Source: Achromobacter sp. UMC71 (lineage in GTDB: Bacteria; Pseudomonadota; Gammaproteobacteria; Burkholderiales; Burkholderiaceae_B). From it: 64,000 nt of DNA. The DNA lies in the NCBI RefSeq assembly GCF_014170305.1, contig NZ_LZZT01000010.1:248001-312000 (forward strand), in the 5' to 3' direction. The translations under genes were made by a program, and so were the position numbers. This document shows, one piece after another, positions 53,090 through 63,364 of the stretch (positions are counted from its first letter, which is position 1; each line of letters starts with the position of its first letter). Under the pieces are notes generated by a model. That model ran no database searches. It saw nothing but the letters and a program-made list of their open reading frames with translations, and was not told the DNA's origin.

Positions 53090-53542
53090 ATGACGGCCCG
53101 CCCGCCGTCCACCCATCAGGCTTCCCACGATCCCGCCGGGCGCGTCAAGGCCAGCTTCGATCAGCAAAGCATCATGCGGCTGATCGGGGCCAGCCTGGAC
53201 GTGGTCGAGCCGGGCAGGGTGGACATCGTCTTGCCCTACCGCCAGGATCTGTGCCAGCAGAACGGCTTTCTGCACGCCGGCATCTCCACCACCATCGCCG
53301 ATTCGGCCGGCGGTTATGCCGCCTTCAGCCTGTTCCAGCCGGGCGAGGACGTGCTGACCTCGGAGTTCAAGATGAACTTCCTGGCGCCGGCCAAGGGTGA
53401 CCGCTACGTGGCCAGCGGCCGCGTGGTCAAGCCAGGCAAAAGGCTGTCCATCTGCCAGGTCGAGGTGCATGCCTACGACGGCGAACAGGCCACGCTTTGC
53501 GTGATAGGCTTGCTCACCGCGGTGCGCGTGACGCCGCGCTGA
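53090..53542 (+). CDS. PaaI-type hot-dog thioesterase
   Basis: A 150-residue hot-dog-fold protein with QNGFLHAGISTTIADSAGGYAAFS (about residues 60-83), matching the PaaI thioesterase active region, and EFKMNFLAPAKGDRYVA. It starts one base after the mmsB stop and is thus a late gene of the valine operon. It may hydrolyse acyl-CoA esters that accumulate when the pathway stalls; the substrate is not known. Confidence 0.85.
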   Translation: MTARPPSTHQASHDPAGRVKASFDQQSIMRLIGASLDVVEPGRVDIVLPYRQDLCQQNGFLHAGISTTIADSAGGYAAFSLFQPGEDVLTSEFKMNFLAPAKGDRYVASGRVVKPGKRLSICQVEVHAYDGEQATLCVIGLLTAVRVTPR

Positions 53543-53545
53543 TCC

Positions 53546-53571
53546 GCTTGCGGCGGCTTGCCGCCGCAAGC
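53546..53571 (+). terminator. Hairpin at the end of the valine operon
   Basis: GCTTGCGGCGG and CCGCCGCAAGC form an 11-bp perfect stem around CTTG directly after the thioesterase stop. The tail CTTGTC is only weakly U-rich. It is probably the operon terminator, of moderate strength. Confidence 0.6.
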
Positions 53572-53600
53572 CTTGTCACGCGCTGAACAGGTCTTCGGCC

Positions 53601-54290
53601 ATGCCCTCGAAAGAACACCACCGGATATTCCGCAGCAACTGGCTGCGCGCTGCTGTGCTGGGCGCCAATGACGGCATCGTGTCCACCGCCAGCCTCATTA
53701 CCGGCGTGGCGGCGGCGCAGGCCACCCACGGCGCGGTGCTGACCTCGGGGCTGGCCGGCCTGGTGGCCGGCGCGCTGTCGATGGCGGCCGGCGAATACGT
53801 GTCCGTGCGCTCGCAGGCCGACACCGAGGCGGCGGACCTGCGCATGGAGCAGCGTTCACTCAAGCGCAATTCGGAGCAAGAGCTGGACGAGCTCATCGGG
53901 ATTTATGTCGACCGCGGTTTGTCGCGAGACCTGGCCGAACAAGTGGCGCGGCAACTGACCCGCCACGACGCGCTGGATGCCCATGCGCGTGACGAACTCG
54001 GCATCTCGGTGCACAACCGCGCGCGGCCGGTGCAGGCCGCCGTGGCATCGGCCGCGTCCTTCGCGGGCGGCGCGGCGTTGCCGCTGGCGGTGGCCGCGGT
54101 GGCGCCGATGCCGCAATTGATCCTCTGGGTGATCGGCGCGTCCGTCGCCTGTCTGGCCGCCCTGGGGGCCTTGGCCGCGGGCGCCGGGGGCGCGCCCAAG
54201 GGGCCGGCGGCGCTGCGCGTGACCATCCTGGGAGCGCTGGCGATGGCGGCCACCGCGGGCGTGGGCGCCTTGTTCGGGACGGTGGTGTAA
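53601..54290 (+). CDS. VIT1/CCC1-family transporter
   Basis: A 229-residue membrane protein of the vacuolar iron transporter type: NWLRAAVLGANDGIVSTASLITGVAAA at the N-terminus in two pieces, SMAAGEYVSVRSQADTE, a cytoplasmic metal-binding helix pair with EQRSLKRNSEQELDEL, then three more hydrophobic segments. Family members export Fe2+ or Mn2+ from the cytosol. Metal specificity cannot be told. Confidence 0.88.
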   Translation: MPSKEHHRIFRSNWLRAAVLGANDGIVSTASLITGVAAAQATHGAVLTSGLAGLVAGALSMAAGEYVSVRSQADTEAADLRMEQRSLKRNSEQELDELIGIYVDRGLSRDLAEQVARQLTRHDALDAHARDELGISVHNRARPVQAAVASAASFAGGAALPLAVAAVAPMPQLILWVIGASVACLAALGALAAGAGGAPKGPAALRVTILGALAMAATAGVGALFGTVV

Positions 54291-54333
54291 GGCGTGGCCT
54301 GGTCTTGGCTGGCCTGACTTGGCCGCGGCCGGG

Positions 54334-55332
54334 TTACGGCGTGATGGAGTAGGGCAGCGGCGCGGCCGCGATGCGCGGACCGTCGGCCGCACCCAAGCGC
54401 AGATCGCCTTCGGGCAGCGCGGTCAGGGTGGTCTCGAACAGCACGGACAGCCCGTCTTGCGTCGCGGCGGCGTCCACGACGCGGCCGGTGGGTTCGCCGG
54501 GTTGGCTGGCGTCGAACACGTCAATACCCGCCAGGGGGCTGTCCGGCAGGCCGGCGCCGGCGATGGTGCCATAGGCCATGCGGCGCTTGACCGTGCCGCG
54601 GTAGTGGCTGCGCGCCACGACTTCCTGTCCGGGATAACAGCCCTTGGTGAAGCTCACGCCCTGGATCAGGTCCAGGTTGACCGTCTGCGGAATGAAGACG
54701 TCTTGCGTGGCCGTGGTGATCCAGGGGATGCCGGCGGCCAGGTCGGCGGCGTGCCATTGCGCGGCCGGGGCCAGCCCCAGCACGGCGGCCAGCGGCGCGG
54801 CCGCGGCCAGCTGTTCGTCGGACGCGATCCACCACCAGCGCAGCGTGGCGCCGGCCGACGGCGCGGCGATCCAGGTGCCGGACGGCAGGTCGGCGCGCTG
54901 CCAGGCGCCGCGCGGCAGGGCGCCGGTGGCGGCTTCCAGGGCGGCCAGTTGCGCGGGATCGGCTTGCACGCCGGCGACATGCAGGGGTGCGGGGGCCAGC
55001 TTGACCTTGGCGCGCAGCACGAACATGGACAGGCGCTTGAGCAGGGCCTGGGACAGGTCCTGGCGCACCAGGCCATAGAGTTGCGGGGCGTCGTCGCCGG
55101 CGGGGGCGCCGCGCCACATCACCAGCGTGGCCAGCAGGCGGCCCTTGGCGGTGCAGTAGCCGGCCAGGCGGGCGGCGTCAACGGGCAGGCCGGTGACGTC
55201 TTGTGTCAATTGACCGTGCAGAAAGGTCAGCGCGTCGGCGCCGGCGGCGGTGAAGACGGCAAAATCGTCCAAAGGCGCGCATTGGGCGCAACCTTCCGCG
55301 CGCGCCGGAATCGAAGAATAGAAAGCATGCAT
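54334..55332 (-). CDS. ygfZ: YgfZ/GcvT-like folate-binding Fe-S maintenance protein
   Basis: YgfZ supports assembly or repair of certain Fe-S enzymes in a folate-dependent way. The product (332 residues from this ATG) resembles GcvT without catalytic residues and carries the diagnostic TKGCYPGQEVVAR motif (about residues 229-241) with the conserved Cys. The start is uncertain: MHAFYSSIP at 55332 fits family length, but in-frame starts at 55401 and 55416 exist and none has a convincing ribosome site. It is divergent from mltG. Confidence 0.88.
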   Translation of the reverse strand: MHAFYSSIPARAEGCAQCAPLDDFAVFTAAGADALTFLHGQLTQDVTGLPVDAARLAGYCTAKGRLLATLVMWRGAPAGDDAPQLYGLVRQDLSQALLKRLSMFVLRAKVKLAPAPLHVAGVQADPAQLAALEAATGALPRGAWQRADLPSGTWIAAPSAGATLRWWWIASDEQLAAAAPLAAVLGLAPAAQWHAADLAAGIPWITTATQDVFIPQTVNLDLIQGVSFTKGCYPGQEVVARSHYRGTVKRRMAYGTIAGAGLPDSPLAGIDVFDASQPGEPTGRVVDAAATQDGLSVLFETTLTALPEGDLRLGAADGPRIAAAPLPYSITP

Positions 55333-55489
55333 GGCGGCAAAGGCCCGTGACTCGTCATCAAAGGCTTGATGATAGCCGTGTTCCTTTCCTGGCAGGTCCA
55401 TGTCCTGGACGGGCAAAGGGGCGCAATACGCGCTCCGGCCCTGGTTTTGTCACGACAGGTTCGCACGATCCATTAAACTTCCCAGACTT

Positions 55490-56605
55490 ATGAAGAAGCG
55501 ACTCCGTTTTTACGTCCTGTGGTCTTTCCTGCTCATCGTGCTGGCCGCGGCCGCCGCCGTCGGCGCCGCCTGGAGCTGGATGCATAGACCCCTGCACCTG
55601 CCAGCCGACAGGATCGATTTCGTGGTGGACCCGGGCAGCAGCCCGCGCACGGTCGCGCGCGCGCTGAACGCCGTGGGCGTGCCGGTCTGGGAGCCTGGTT
55701 TTGTGTGGATGGCGCGCCTGTCCGAGCAAGACAAGCTGATCAAGGCCGGCGGCTACCAGGCCATCAATGGGGACACGCCCTGGCTGCTGCTCGAACGCAT
55801 GGCGCGCGGCGACATGACCCAGCGCCAGATCACCTTCCTGGAAGGCTGGACCTACCGCCAGATCCGCCAGGCGCTGCGCGAGAATCCCGACGTCAAGCAG
55901 ACGCTGGGCGATATCAGCGACGAGGCGCTGATGGAAAAGCTGGGCTCGGATATCAAGCATCCCGAAGGCCTGTTCTTCCCCGATACCTATATCTTCACGC
56001 CGGGCAGCACCGATTTCGACCTGCTGCGCCGCGCCTACCAGGAAGGCCAGCGCATCCTGGACGACACCTGGTCCAAGCGCCAGGCCGACCTGCCGGTGGC
56101 TACGCCCTACGAGGCGCTGGTGCTGGCGTCCATTATCGAAAAGGAAACCGGTCATGGTCCGGAGCGCCGCCGTGTCTCGGGCGTGTTCACCAACCGCCTG
56201 AAGATCGGCATGCTGCTGCAGACCGACCCCACCGTCATCTACGGCATGGGAGACGCCTACCAAGGCCGCATCCGCAAGCGCGACCTGCAGACCGATACGC
56301 CCTGGAATACCTATACGCGTCCGGGCTTGCCGCCCACGCCCATCGCGGCCGCTGGCCGGGCGGCGCTGCTGGCCGCGGTGCAGCCCGAACAGCACAAATT
56401 CCTGTTTTTCGTATCGCGGGGCAATGGCACCAGCGAGTTCTCGGTGAATCTGTCCGAGCACAACCGCAACGTGTCGCGCTACATCCTGGGCCAGACCCCG
56501 GCCGCCAGGCCTGCGCCGGCGCCCGCGCCCGCCGCTGCGCCGGCCCAGGCTCCCACTTCGACCCCGGACGCCGATCCGGCACCAGCACAAGGACAAGACC
56601 AATGA
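55490..56605 (+). CDS. mltG: Endolytic transglycosylase MltG
   Basis: MltG cuts nascent peptidoglycan glycans and helps set chain length. The 371-residue protein has one N-terminal membrane segment ([20 protein letters not shown]), a LysM-like domain, and the YceG catalytic region with the Glu in [12 protein letters not shown] (about residue 214), followed by [14 protein letters not shown]. The C-terminal tail is unusually Pro/Ala-rich (about 335-371). It overlaps tmk by four bases in the conserved mltG-tmk-holB order. Confidence 0.94.
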   Translation: MKKRLRFYVLWSFLLIVLAAAAAVGAAWSWMHRPLHLPADRIDFVVDPGSSPRTVARALNAVGVPVWEPGFVWMARLSEQDKLIKAGGYQAINGDTPWLLLERMARGDMTQRQITFLEGWTYRQIRQALRENPDVKQTLGDISDEALMEKLGSDIKHPEGLFFPDTYIFTPGSTDFDLLRRAYQEGQRILDDTWSKRQADLPVATPYEALVLASIIEKETGHGPERRRVSGVFTNRLKIGMLLQTDPTVIYGMGDAYQGRIRKRDLQTDTPWNTYTRPGLPPTPIAAAGRAALLAAVQPEQHKFLFFVSRGNGTSEFSVNLSEHNRNVSRYILGQTPAARPAPAPAPAAAPAQAPTSTPDADPAPAQGQDQ

Positions 56606-57225
56606 CCTCACGCGGACGCTTCATCACGCTGGAGGGAGTAGACGGCGCGGGCAAGAGCACGCACACGGGCTGGATCGCCGACTTCCTGCGCGGCCAGGGC
56701 CTGGACGTGGTGTCGACCCGCGAACCCGGCGGCACGCCGCTGGGTGAAAAGCTGCGCGCCCTGGTGCTGACCGACCCGATGGGGCTGGATACCGAAACGC
56801 TGCTGATGTTTGCCGCCCGCTGCGAACATGCGCGCCAGGTCATCGAGCCCGCGCTGGCGCGCGGCGCCTGGGTGGTCTGCGACCGTTATACCGATGCCAC
56901 CTATGCCTACCAGGGCGGGGGCCGCGGCCTGGGCGCCGAGCGCGTGGCCACGCTGGAAACCTGGATGCAGGCCGGTCAACCCGACCGCACCTGGCTGTTC
57001 GACGTGCCCCTGGAAGTGGCGCGGTTGCGGCTGGCCGATGCGCGCGAACCCGACCGTTTCGAGCGCGAGGGCGCGGCGTTCTTCGAGCGCACCCGCGCGG
57101 CCTATCAGGCGCGCGCCGCGGCCGATCCTGGCCGCATCCGCGTGATCGATTCGACCCGCACGATTGCCGAAATCCGCGCCGACCTGGAAACCGGGCTGCG
57201 TGAGCTGGTGGCGGCCTGCTCATGA
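56602..57225 (+). CDS. tmk: Thymidylate kinase
   Basis: Tmk makes dTDP from dTMP. The 207-residue kinase has the P-loop [11 protein letters not shown] (about residues 10-20), the DR(Y/H) motif [19 protein letters not shown] and a lid region. Typical length is 205-215. It overlaps mltG and holB by four bases each (ATGA). Confidence 0.96.
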   Translation: MTSRGRFITLEGVDGAGKSTHTGWIADFLRGQGLDVVSTREPGGTPLGEKLRALVLTDPMGLDTETLLMFAARCEHARQVIEPALARGAWVVCDRYTDATYAYQGGGRGLGAERVATLETWMQAGQPDRTWLFDVPLEVARLRLADAREPDRFEREGAAFFERTRAAYQARAAADPGRIRVIDSTRTIAEIRADLETGLRELVAACS

Positions 57226-58271
57226 GCGCGCCCCAGTTCCTGCCCTGGCAGATGGAAACGGCGCGGGCCTGGCTGGGCAACCGCGACCGCTTCGCGCATG
57301 CCTGGCTGGTGCACGGCCTGGCCGGCATCGGCAAGCTCGACTTCGCCATCGCCGCCGCCGCCAGCCTGCTTTGCGAAACGCCGCAAGACGGCCTGGCCTG
57401 CGGCCATTGCGCCGCCTGTGCCTGGTTCGCCAGCGGCAACCATCCCGACCTGCGCCGCATCCGCCCCGAGGCCGTGGCGGTCGAAGAGGGCGCGGATGCC
57501 GCGGAAGCCGCCGAGGACGCCGAGCCGGCTGCAGGCGCCGCCAAGAAGACGCCGTCCAAGGAAATCCGCATCGACCAGATCCGCTCGCTGGAATCCTGGT
57601 TCAACACCGCCACGCACCGGGGCGGCTGGCGGGTGGCGCTGCTGTATCCGGCCCACGCGCTGAACGTGGTGTCGTCCAACGCCTTGCTCAAGGTGCTGGA
57701 AGAGCCGCCGCCGCACACCGTGTTCCTGCTGGTGGCCGATGCGCCCGACCGGCTGCTGCCGACGCTGGTGTCGCGTTGCCGCCGCCTGCCGCTGCCCGCG
57801 CCCGACGCCGACACCGCGCTGCAATGGTTGCGCGACCAGAACGTGGAGCCGGCGCGGGAATGGCTGGCCGCAGCGGGGGGCGCCCCGCTGGCTGCGCTGC
57901 GCCTGGCGCAGCACGCCGAGACCGCCTGCCCGCCGTGGCTGACCCAGTTGATCGGCCCGCTCTCCAAGGGCCAGGCGCCCGACGTGGGTACGCTGGCCGA
58001 GACGCTGGAAAAAGCCGCGCCCGCCGAGTGGATCGATGCGCTGCAACGGCTGTACACCGACCTGATGCTGGCTGCCGCGGGGGCGCCGGTGCGCTACTTC
58101 CCGGCGCTGGCCGGCGGCGTGGAGCAGGTGGCCGCGCGCATGAACACCGCGCGCGTGGCCGAAGCCGCCCGCTGGCTGACGCGGCAACGCGCGCTGGCCA
58201 CGCACCCCTTGAATGCCAAGCTTTTCGCCCACGCGACCCTGCAGCGCGTGGTGCTATCCTGCCAGGCGTAA
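57222..58271 (+). CDS. holB: DNA polymerase III subunit delta prime
   Basis: HolB is the clamp-loader delta' subunit. The 349-residue AAA+ protein has [14 protein letters not shown] in place of a strict Walker A, the zinc-binding cluster [17 protein letters not shown] (about residues 60-76), [19 protein letters not shown] and LVSRCRRL. An Ala/Glu/Lys-rich insertion follows the zinc module (about residues 85-110). It ends the ATGA-coupled mltG-tmk-holB set. Confidence 0.94.
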   Translation: MSAPQFLPWQMETARAWLGNRDRFAHAWLVHGLAGIGKLDFAIAAAASLLCETPQDGLACGHCAACAWFASGNHPDLRRIRPEAVAVEEGADAAEAAEDAEPAAGAAKKTPSKEIRIDQIRSLESWFNTATHRGGWRVALLYPAHALNVVSSNALLKVLEEPPPHTVFLLVADAPDRLLPTLVSRCRRLPLPAPDADTALQWLRDQNVEPAREWLAAAGGAPLAALRLAQHAETACPPWLTQLIGPLSKGQAPDVGTLAETLEKAAPAEWIDALQRLYTDLMLAAAGAPVRYFPALAGGVEQVAARMNTARVAEAARWLTRQRALATHPLNAKLFAHATLQRVVLSCQA

Positions 58272-58328
58272 CCCGCCTGCCGCCCCGGGCCCGCCCAGGC
58301 GGCGGCACCGCAACCCGAACCGAATTCC

Positions 58329-59099
58329 ATGTACGTCGATTCCCACTGCCATTTGAATTTTCCCGAGCTGGCCGCCGACCTGCCGGCCATTCTCGACCGG
58401 ATGGCCGCCAACCAGGTAACCCACGCGCTGGTGGTCAGCGTCAACATGCCCGAATGGCCGGGCCTGATGTCGCTGGTCGAGCCGCAGGCCAATCTGTGGG
58501 CCTCGGTGGGCGTGCACCCGGACTATGAAGACACGCCGGACCCCGAGCCCGACGAACTGGTGCGCCTGGCCGCCCATCCCAAGGTGGTGGCCATTGGCGA
58601 GACCGGGCTGGACTACTACCGCCTGTCCGAGCCGCTGGACTGGCAGCGCGAGCGCTTTCGCCACCACATCCGCGCCGCGCGCGACGTCGGCCTGCCGCTG
58701 ATCGTGCACACCCGCTCGTCCGCCGAAGACACCGTGCGCATGCTGCGCGAAGAGGGCGCGGCCGAAGTGGGCGGGGTGATGCACTGTTTCACCGAGACCT
58801 GGGAAGTGGCCCAGGCCGCGCTGGACCAGAACTTCCATATTTCGCTGTCGGGTATCGTCACGTTCAAGAACGCGCACGTGGTGCACGAGGTGGCCGCCAA
58901 GGTACCGCTGGACCGCCTGCTGATCGAAACCGATTCGCCCTATCTGGCGCCGGTGCCGTACCGCGGCAAGATCAACGATCCGTCCAAGGTCATTCACGTG
59001 GCCGAGAAGATCGCCGATCTGAAGGGTATCAGTGTGGCGGAAGTGGCGCGCGCTTCGACTGAGAATTTCTTTAATCTTTTCAATAAGATAAAGAGATAA
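58329..59099 (+). CDS. tatD: TatD family metal-dependent DNase
   Basis: A 256-residue TIM-barrel hydrolase with the metal motif DSHCHLNF at residues 4-11 (His6, His8), GETGLDYYR, a second His motif in LIVHTRSS, and IETDSPYLAPVPYRGKINDPS (about residues 199-219). The exact substrate among the TatD/YcfH group is uncertain. Location after holB matches YcfH of E. coli. Confidence 0.92.
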   Translation: MYVDSHCHLNFPELAADLPAILDRMAANQVTHALVVSVNMPEWPGLMSLVEPQANLWASVGVHPDYEDTPDPEPDELVRLAAHPKVVAIGETGLDYYRLSEPLDWQRERFRHHIRAARDVGLPLIVHTRSSAEDTVRMLREEGAAEVGGVMHCFTETWEVAQAALDQNFHISLSGIVTFKNAHVVHEVAAKVPLDRLLIETDSPYLAPVPYRGKINDPSKVIHVAEKIADLKGISVAEVARASTENFFNLFNKIKR

Positions 59100-59138
59100 T
59101 TTAATTTTAATTATTTAAAGTAATTTCTTAGGATTGCC

Positions 59139-60032
59139 ATGGCCGCCCATTCCGTGTTGTCCCGTCGCCGCCTCGTCTCGCACTGCCGCGGCGCCTTGCT
59201 GGCGTTGTGCGTCGCGCTGTCGGCGCCGGTGGCGCAGGCGGCCAATCCGGGTGATTGGTGGATCTACGTCGCCAATGATTATCCGGACGACATCAAGGAC
59301 CTGCTGGCGCAGGGCGCCGATCCCAACGTGCGCTACAAGAACGGCCAGCCGGCCGTGATGCGGGCGGTGGTGGACGGCGCCTGGAAGGTGTTCGACGTGC
59401 TGGCGGCGGATCCGCGCACCGACGTGAACGCCGAGAACCCGGCGGGCGAGACGCCGTTGATGTACCTGGCCATCGCCGGCCAGACCGACCGCGCGCGCAG
59501 CTTGATGGCACGCGGCGCCCAGGTCAACCGCCTGGGCTGGACGCCACTGCATTACGCCGCCTCCAAGGGCCAGATGGCCATGGCCCGGCTGCTGCTCGAG
59601 AACAAGGCCATGGTGAACGCGCCCGCGCCCAATGGCGAAACGCCCCTGATGATGGCGGCGCTGTCGGGTAACAAGCCGATGGTGGACCTGCTGCTGAAGG
59701 CGGGTGCCGACATCACTACCCGCGACACCAAGGACCAGAACGCGGCGGATTGGGCCCGCACCGGCAAGTCGACCGCGCTGGCGGCCGAGCTGCAGAAAAT
59801 GATTGCGCAGCAGGACGCGGCCAAGCAGGCTCGCCGCGCCAGCGCGCCGGCCGAGCCAGAGCCGGATCCGGCCGATCCCACGGCCACGCAGGACGCCGCG
59901 CCGGCGGTCACGCCGCCCGCAGTGGCGCAACCCGCGCCGGGCAGCGCCAGCCAGGCCGCACCGGGTGTGCCCAACGTGGGCGGTGTGTCGGGCGTGCGCC
60001 TGAATAATTACGACACCCCCGCGTCGCCTTGA
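59139..60032 (+). CDS. Exported ankyrin-repeat protein
   Basis: A 297-residue protein with a signal peptide (hydrophobic LLALCVALSAPVAQA, cleavage near residue 32) and four to five ankyrin repeats: DLLAQGADPNVRYKNGQPA, ETPLMYLAIAGQTDRARSL, LGWTPLHYAASKGQMAMARL and ETPLMMAALSGNKPMVDLL. A Pro/Ala-rich C-terminal tail follows. A partner protein is not evident. The 39 bases before its ATG are strikingly AT-rich (59100-59138), a likely promoter or stability element. Function not recognised beyond protein binding. Confidence 0.85.
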   Translation: MAAHSVLSRRRLVSHCRGALLALCVALSAPVAQAANPGDWWIYVANDYPDDIKDLLAQGADPNVRYKNGQPAVMRAVVDGAWKVFDVLAADPRTDVNAENPAGETPLMYLAIAGQTDRARSLMARGAQVNRLGWTPLHYAASKGQMAMARLLLENKAMVNAPAPNGETPLMMAALSGNKPMVDLLLKAGADITTRDTKDQNAADWARTGKSTALAAELQKMIAQQDAAKQARRASAPAEPEPDPADPTATQDAAPAVTPPAVAQPAPGSASQAAPGVPNVGGVSGVRLNNYDTPASP

Positions 60033-60075
60033 TCCGCCGCCCGGGCCCGCCGCGGCCTTGCGCGTGGATCTCCTG

Positions 60076-60102
60076 AAAACCCGCCGTCTGGCGGGTTTTT
60101 TC
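60076..60102 (+). terminator. Terminator after the ankyrin gene
   Basis: AAAACCCGCC (60076-60085) and GGCGGGTTTT (60090-60099) form a 10-bp stem around GTCT, followed by more T residues. Strong intrinsic terminator 43 bases after the stop codon. Confidence 0.92.
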
Positions 60103-60230
60103 TTGACCCGCGCCAGCGTCGCCGGAGGGCGCGAGGGCAGCCTGCGCGACGGCGGCAGGCGCCGTCCAAAGCGGGTCGGCGGGCCTTTCCGCCGTTTATT
60201 CAGCGGCCCGGTTCGGGGTTTTCCCTGTAA

Positions 60231-60281
60231 ATTCCCATCTGGTGGGAATAATTTGAAGTTTGAACACCGTAAATTGATAAT
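60231..60281 (+). promoter_or_regulatory. Promoter with adjoining palindrome upstream of the second IclR gene
   Basis: TTGAAG (60253-60258) and GATAAT (60276-60281) are spaced 17 bases, 33 bases before the iclR start. ATTCCCA (60231-60237) and TGGGAAT (60243-60249) form a perfect inverted repeat with a 5-base centre, ending three bases before the -35 box. This is a plausible operator for autoregulation by the IclR protein. Confidence 0.65.
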
Positions 60282-60314
60282 CTGCGCTTCATCAATGCTG
60301 GGAGTGCGTTTTTC

Positions 60315-61055
60315 ATGTCGGATCAGTCGGTTGGGGCGGGCGCGGATCGCGTCTTGTATGTGTTGGCCACCTTGGCCCGGCACGACGGCCCCTTGAGCAT
60401 CGCCGCGCTGGCGGAAAAGACCGGTCTGGCCCAAAGCACGCTGTATCGCCAAGTGGGGCTGCTCAAGCGCTGGGGCTTCGTTGCCGAGCACGAGGGCGAA
60501 TACGGCCCCGGCCCGCTGTGCGTGCAACTGGCGTGGGGTTTTGATCAGTCGTCGTTCCTGATCCACGAAGCGCAGCCGGACATGGCGGCGCTGGCTGCGG
60601 CCTCCGGCGAGACCATCGGCCTGTTGGTGGCCGTCAAGGACCAGGCGGTGTGCCTGGACATGGTCGAAAGCCAGCATCCGCTGCGCTGCTCCTTCACCAA
60701 GGGCCGTGGCCTGCCGCTGGCGCGCGGCGCCTCGGCCAAGTCGCTGCTGGCCTTCATGCCGGCCGCGCGCCTGCAGACCGCGCTGACCTTGCTGGCCAAG
60801 GACGCCGGCGTGGACCCCGCCCGGCTGGCGGGCGAGCTGGACGCCATCCGCGCCCAGGGCTACGCCGTCACCGACAGCGAAGTGGACGCCGGCGTGTGGG
60901 GCGTCAGCGTGCCGATCTTCCAGCGCCCGAACCAGGCGGTGGCCTCGATTACGTTGATGGCCCCGTCCACCCGCGCCGGCCAGCGGCCCCAGGCCTTCAT
61001 CGACCTGACCGTCGCCGCGGCCCGCCGCATCTCCGCCAAGCTGCAGGCGCATTGA
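60315..61055 (+). CDS. IclR-family regulator of the amino-acid transport operon
   Basis: A 246-residue regulator with N-terminal winged helix (LSIAALAEKTGLAQSTLYRQVGLL in two pieces, about residues 27-50) and C-terminal IclR ligand domain (VCLDMVESQHPLRC, GLPLARGASAKSLLAF, VWGVSVPIFQ). It stands 121 bases before the ABC transporter genes in the same direction and is the likely regulator of transporter and hutG. The ligand could be an intermediate of histidine or related amino-acid breakdown (inference). Confidence 0.9.
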   Translation: MSDQSVGAGADRVLYVLATLARHDGPLSIAALAEKTGLAQSTLYRQVGLLKRWGFVAEHEGEYGPGPLCVQLAWGFDQSSFLIHEAQPDMAALAAASGETIGLLVAVKDQAVCLDMVESQHPLRCSFTKGRGLPLARGASAKSLLAFMPAARLQTALTLLAKDAGVDPARLAGELDAIRAQGYAVTDSEVDAGVWGVSVPIFQRPNQAVASITLMAPSTRAGQRPQAFIDLTVAAARRISAKLQAH

Positions 61056-61176
61056 CGCCACTTATTTCCGGATTCCTCGCTGTCCCCGCCATTCCCGCCT
61101 CATCTCTAGACGCCGCTGGCTTTACGTCGTACCGATCGCCGTATCCCGTACCCACTTATTCCTTTTAGGACCCGCC

Positions 61177-61920
61177 ATGATCAATCGCCGCACATTGCTG
61201 ACCGCCGCCCTGACGCTGGGCCTGGCCTGGAGCGCAGGCTCCGCGCATGCCCAGGAAACCATCCGCGCCGTCACCGACGCCACCTTCCCGCCCATGGAGT
61301 TCGTCAAGGACGGCAAGCGCACGGGGTTCGACATTGAACTGGTCGAAGCCCTGGCCGCCGCCATGGGCAAGAAGGTCGAATGGATCGACATCGACTTCAA
61401 GGGCCTGATTCCCGCCCTGCAGGCCGGCCGCGCCGACATCGCCGTGTCCGCCATCTACATCACGCCCGAGCGCAGCAAGGTGGTGGACTTCACCGACCCG
61501 TACTACGCCGGCGGCCTGGTCGTGCTGACCAAGAAAGACGGCGGCATCAAGGGCCTGAAGGACCTGGACGGCCGCAAGGTATCGGTGCAGGTCGGCACCA
61601 AGTCGGTCAACTACCTGAAGGAACACTACCCGGCGGTGCAACGCGTGGAAGTCGAGAAGAACCAGGAGATGTTCAACCTGGTGCAGATCGGCCGCGCCGA
61701 CGCCGCGGTGACGGGCAAGCCCGCCGCCAAGCTGTTCGCCCAGAGCACCACCGACCTGGCCGTGCTGGACGAGCAGGTCACCACCGAGGACTACGGCATT
61801 GCCGTGCCTAAGAACAAGCCCGAGCTGACCCGCGGCCTGAATGAGGCGCTCAAGAAGATCAAGGCCGACGGCAGCTACCAGGCCATCGTCAACAAGTGGT
61901 TCGAGGCGCCCGCGAAATGA
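61177..61920 (+). CDS. Periplasmic amino-acid-binding protein of an ABC importer
   Basis: A 247-residue solute-binding protein of the polar amino-acid family (SBP_bac_3). The signal peptide is MINRRTLLTAALTLGLAWS ending near AHA-QE. The mature protein starts TIRAVTDATFPPMEFVKDGK, then FDIELVEALAAAMGKKVEW, DIAVSAIYITPERSKVVDFT and VQVGTKSVNYLKE. The stop overlaps the permease start by four bases. The substrate is probably a polar amino acid; linkage to hutG points to histidine or a relative. Confidence 0.92.
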   Translation: MINRRTLLTAALTLGLAWSAGSAHAQETIRAVTDATFPPMEFVKDGKRTGFDIELVEALAAAMGKKVEWIDIDFKGLIPALQAGRADIAVSAIYITPERSKVVDFTDPYYAGGLVVLTKKDGGIKGLKDLDGRKVSVQVGTKSVNYLKEHYPAVQRVEVEKNQEMFNLVQIGRADAAVTGKPAAKLFAQSTTDLAVLDEQVTTEDYGIAVPKNKPELTRGLNEALKKIKADGSYQAIVNKWFEAPAK

Positions 61921-62585
61921 ACCTGGACTTCGCCCCTGTTTTCGCCGACTACGACTCGCTGCTGCGCGGCGCGCTGGTCACCATCGAGGTGACCGCCGGC
62001 GCGCTGCTGCTGGGCTGCGTGATCGGCCTGCTGGTCGGCGTGGGCCGGCTCAACCCGCAACGCCGCATCATCTACAACCTGTGCAGCACCTACCTGCTGT
62101 TCTTTCGCGGCACGCCCTTGCTGGTGCAGTTGTTCATCTGGTTCTTCGGCCTGCCGCAGTTCGGCGTGACGCTGCCCGCGTTCGCTTGCGGCGTGCTGGG
62201 GCTGGGCATGTATTCCGGCGCCTACGTATCGGAAATCGTGCGCGGCGCGATCCAGTCGGTGGACCGCGGCCAGACCGAGGCGGCCCGTTCGCTGGGCATG
62301 TCGTCGGGCCAGGCCATGCGCATCATCATCCTGCCGCAGGCGGTGGTGCGCATGATTCCGCCGCTGGGCAACGAGTTCATCGCGCTGATCAAGAATTCCG
62401 CGCTGGTGTCGCTGTTGACCATCCACGACCTGATGCATGAAGGGCAGAAGATCATCAGCGTGTCGTACCGCTCGCTGGAAACCTACCTGGTGGTGGCGCT
62501 GATCTATCTGGTCCTGACCACGGTCGCCATGGTGATTCTGCGCCATGTCGAACAACGCTTGCGCGCCGGAGGGATGGTGCAATGA
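61917..62585 (+). CDS. ABC transporter permease, polar amino-acid type (HisMQ-like)
   Basis: A 222-residue inner-membrane permease with about five hydrophobic segments. The EAA loop reads [29 protein letters not shown] (about residues 121-149). It includes [14 protein letters not shown] near the start of the core. Single permease genes of this family form homodimers. Overlaps by four bases both upstream and downstream genes. Confidence 0.93.
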   Translation: MNLDFAPVFADYDSLLRGALVTIEVTAGALLLGCVIGLLVGVGRLNPQRRIIYNLCSTYLLFFRGTPLLVQLFIWFFGLPQFGVTLPAFACGVLGLGMYSGAYVSEIVRGAIQSVDRGQTEAARSLGMSSGQAMRIIILPQAVVRMIPPLGNEFIALIKNSALVSLLTIHDLMHEGQKIISVSYRSLETYLVVALIYLVLTTVAMVILRHVEQRLRAGGMVQ

Positions 62586-63364
62586 ACTTCGGAACCCCGA
62601 AAGAAATGATCCGCATCCGCGGCCTGGAAAAATCCTATGGCGACCACGCCGTGCTGCGCGGCATCGACTTCGATGTGCTGCAGTCGCAGGTGGTGGTGGT
62701 GATCGGGCCCAGCGGGTCGGGCAAGAGCACCTTGCTGCGCTGCTGCAACGGGTTGGAAGTGGCCCAGGGCGGCAGCGTTGAGATCTGCGGCCAGACGCTG
62801 CAGGACCAGGGCGAAATGCTGCCCGAGGCCCAGCTGAACCAGCTGCGCATGCAGGTGGGCATGGTGTTCCAGGGCTTCAATCTGTTCCCGCACCTGTCGG
62901 TGCTGGACAACGTCACGGTCGGGCCGCGCAAGCTGCGCGGCATGGGCCGGGACGAAGCCAACGCGCTGGCCGCCGACCTGCTCAACAAGGTCGGCCTGTC
63001 GCAGAAGATGTCGGCCATGCCGGCCAGCCTGTCGGGTGGCCAGAAGCAGCGCGTGGCGATTGCCCGCGCGCTGGCGATGCAGCCCAAGGTCATGCTGTTC
63101 GACGAGCCGACCTCGGCGCTGGACCCTGAACTGGTGGGCGAGGTGTTGCAGGTCATGAAGCTGCTGGCCCGCGAGGGCATGACCATGATGGTCGTGACGC
63201 ACGAAATGGGCTTTGCCCGTGACGTGGCCGACGTGGTGGCGGTGATGGACGGCGGCGTGATCCTGGAATCGGGTTCGCCCGAGGTCATCTTCAGCCAGCC
63301 GCGCGAAGCCCGCACCCGCGAATTCCTGCAGGCGGTGCTGAGCGCGGGGCAGGGGGCGGCATGA
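62582..63364 (+). CDS. ABC transporter ATP-binding protein, polar amino-acid type
   Basis: A 260-residue ATPase with Walker [10 protein letters not shown] (about residues 43-51), Q-loop [13 protein letters not shown], signature [15 protein letters not shown], Walker [14 protein letters not shown] and the switch His in VVTHEM. Highly similar in layout to HisP/GlnQ. Overlaps the permease and the following formimidoylglutamase gene by ATGA, so all four are co-translated. Confidence 0.96.
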   Translation: MNFGTPKEMIRIRGLEKSYGDHAVLRGIDFDVLQSQVVVVIGPSGSGKSTLLRCCNGLEVAQGGSVEICGQTLQDQGEMLPEAQLNQLRMQVGMVFQGFNLFPHLSVLDNVTVGPRKLRGMGRDEANALAADLLNKVGLSQKMSAMPASLSGGQKQRVAIARALAMQPKVMLFDEPTSALDPELVGEVLQVMKLLAREGMTMMVVTHEMGFARDVADVVAVMDGGVILESGSPEVIFSQPREARTREFLQAVLSAGQGAA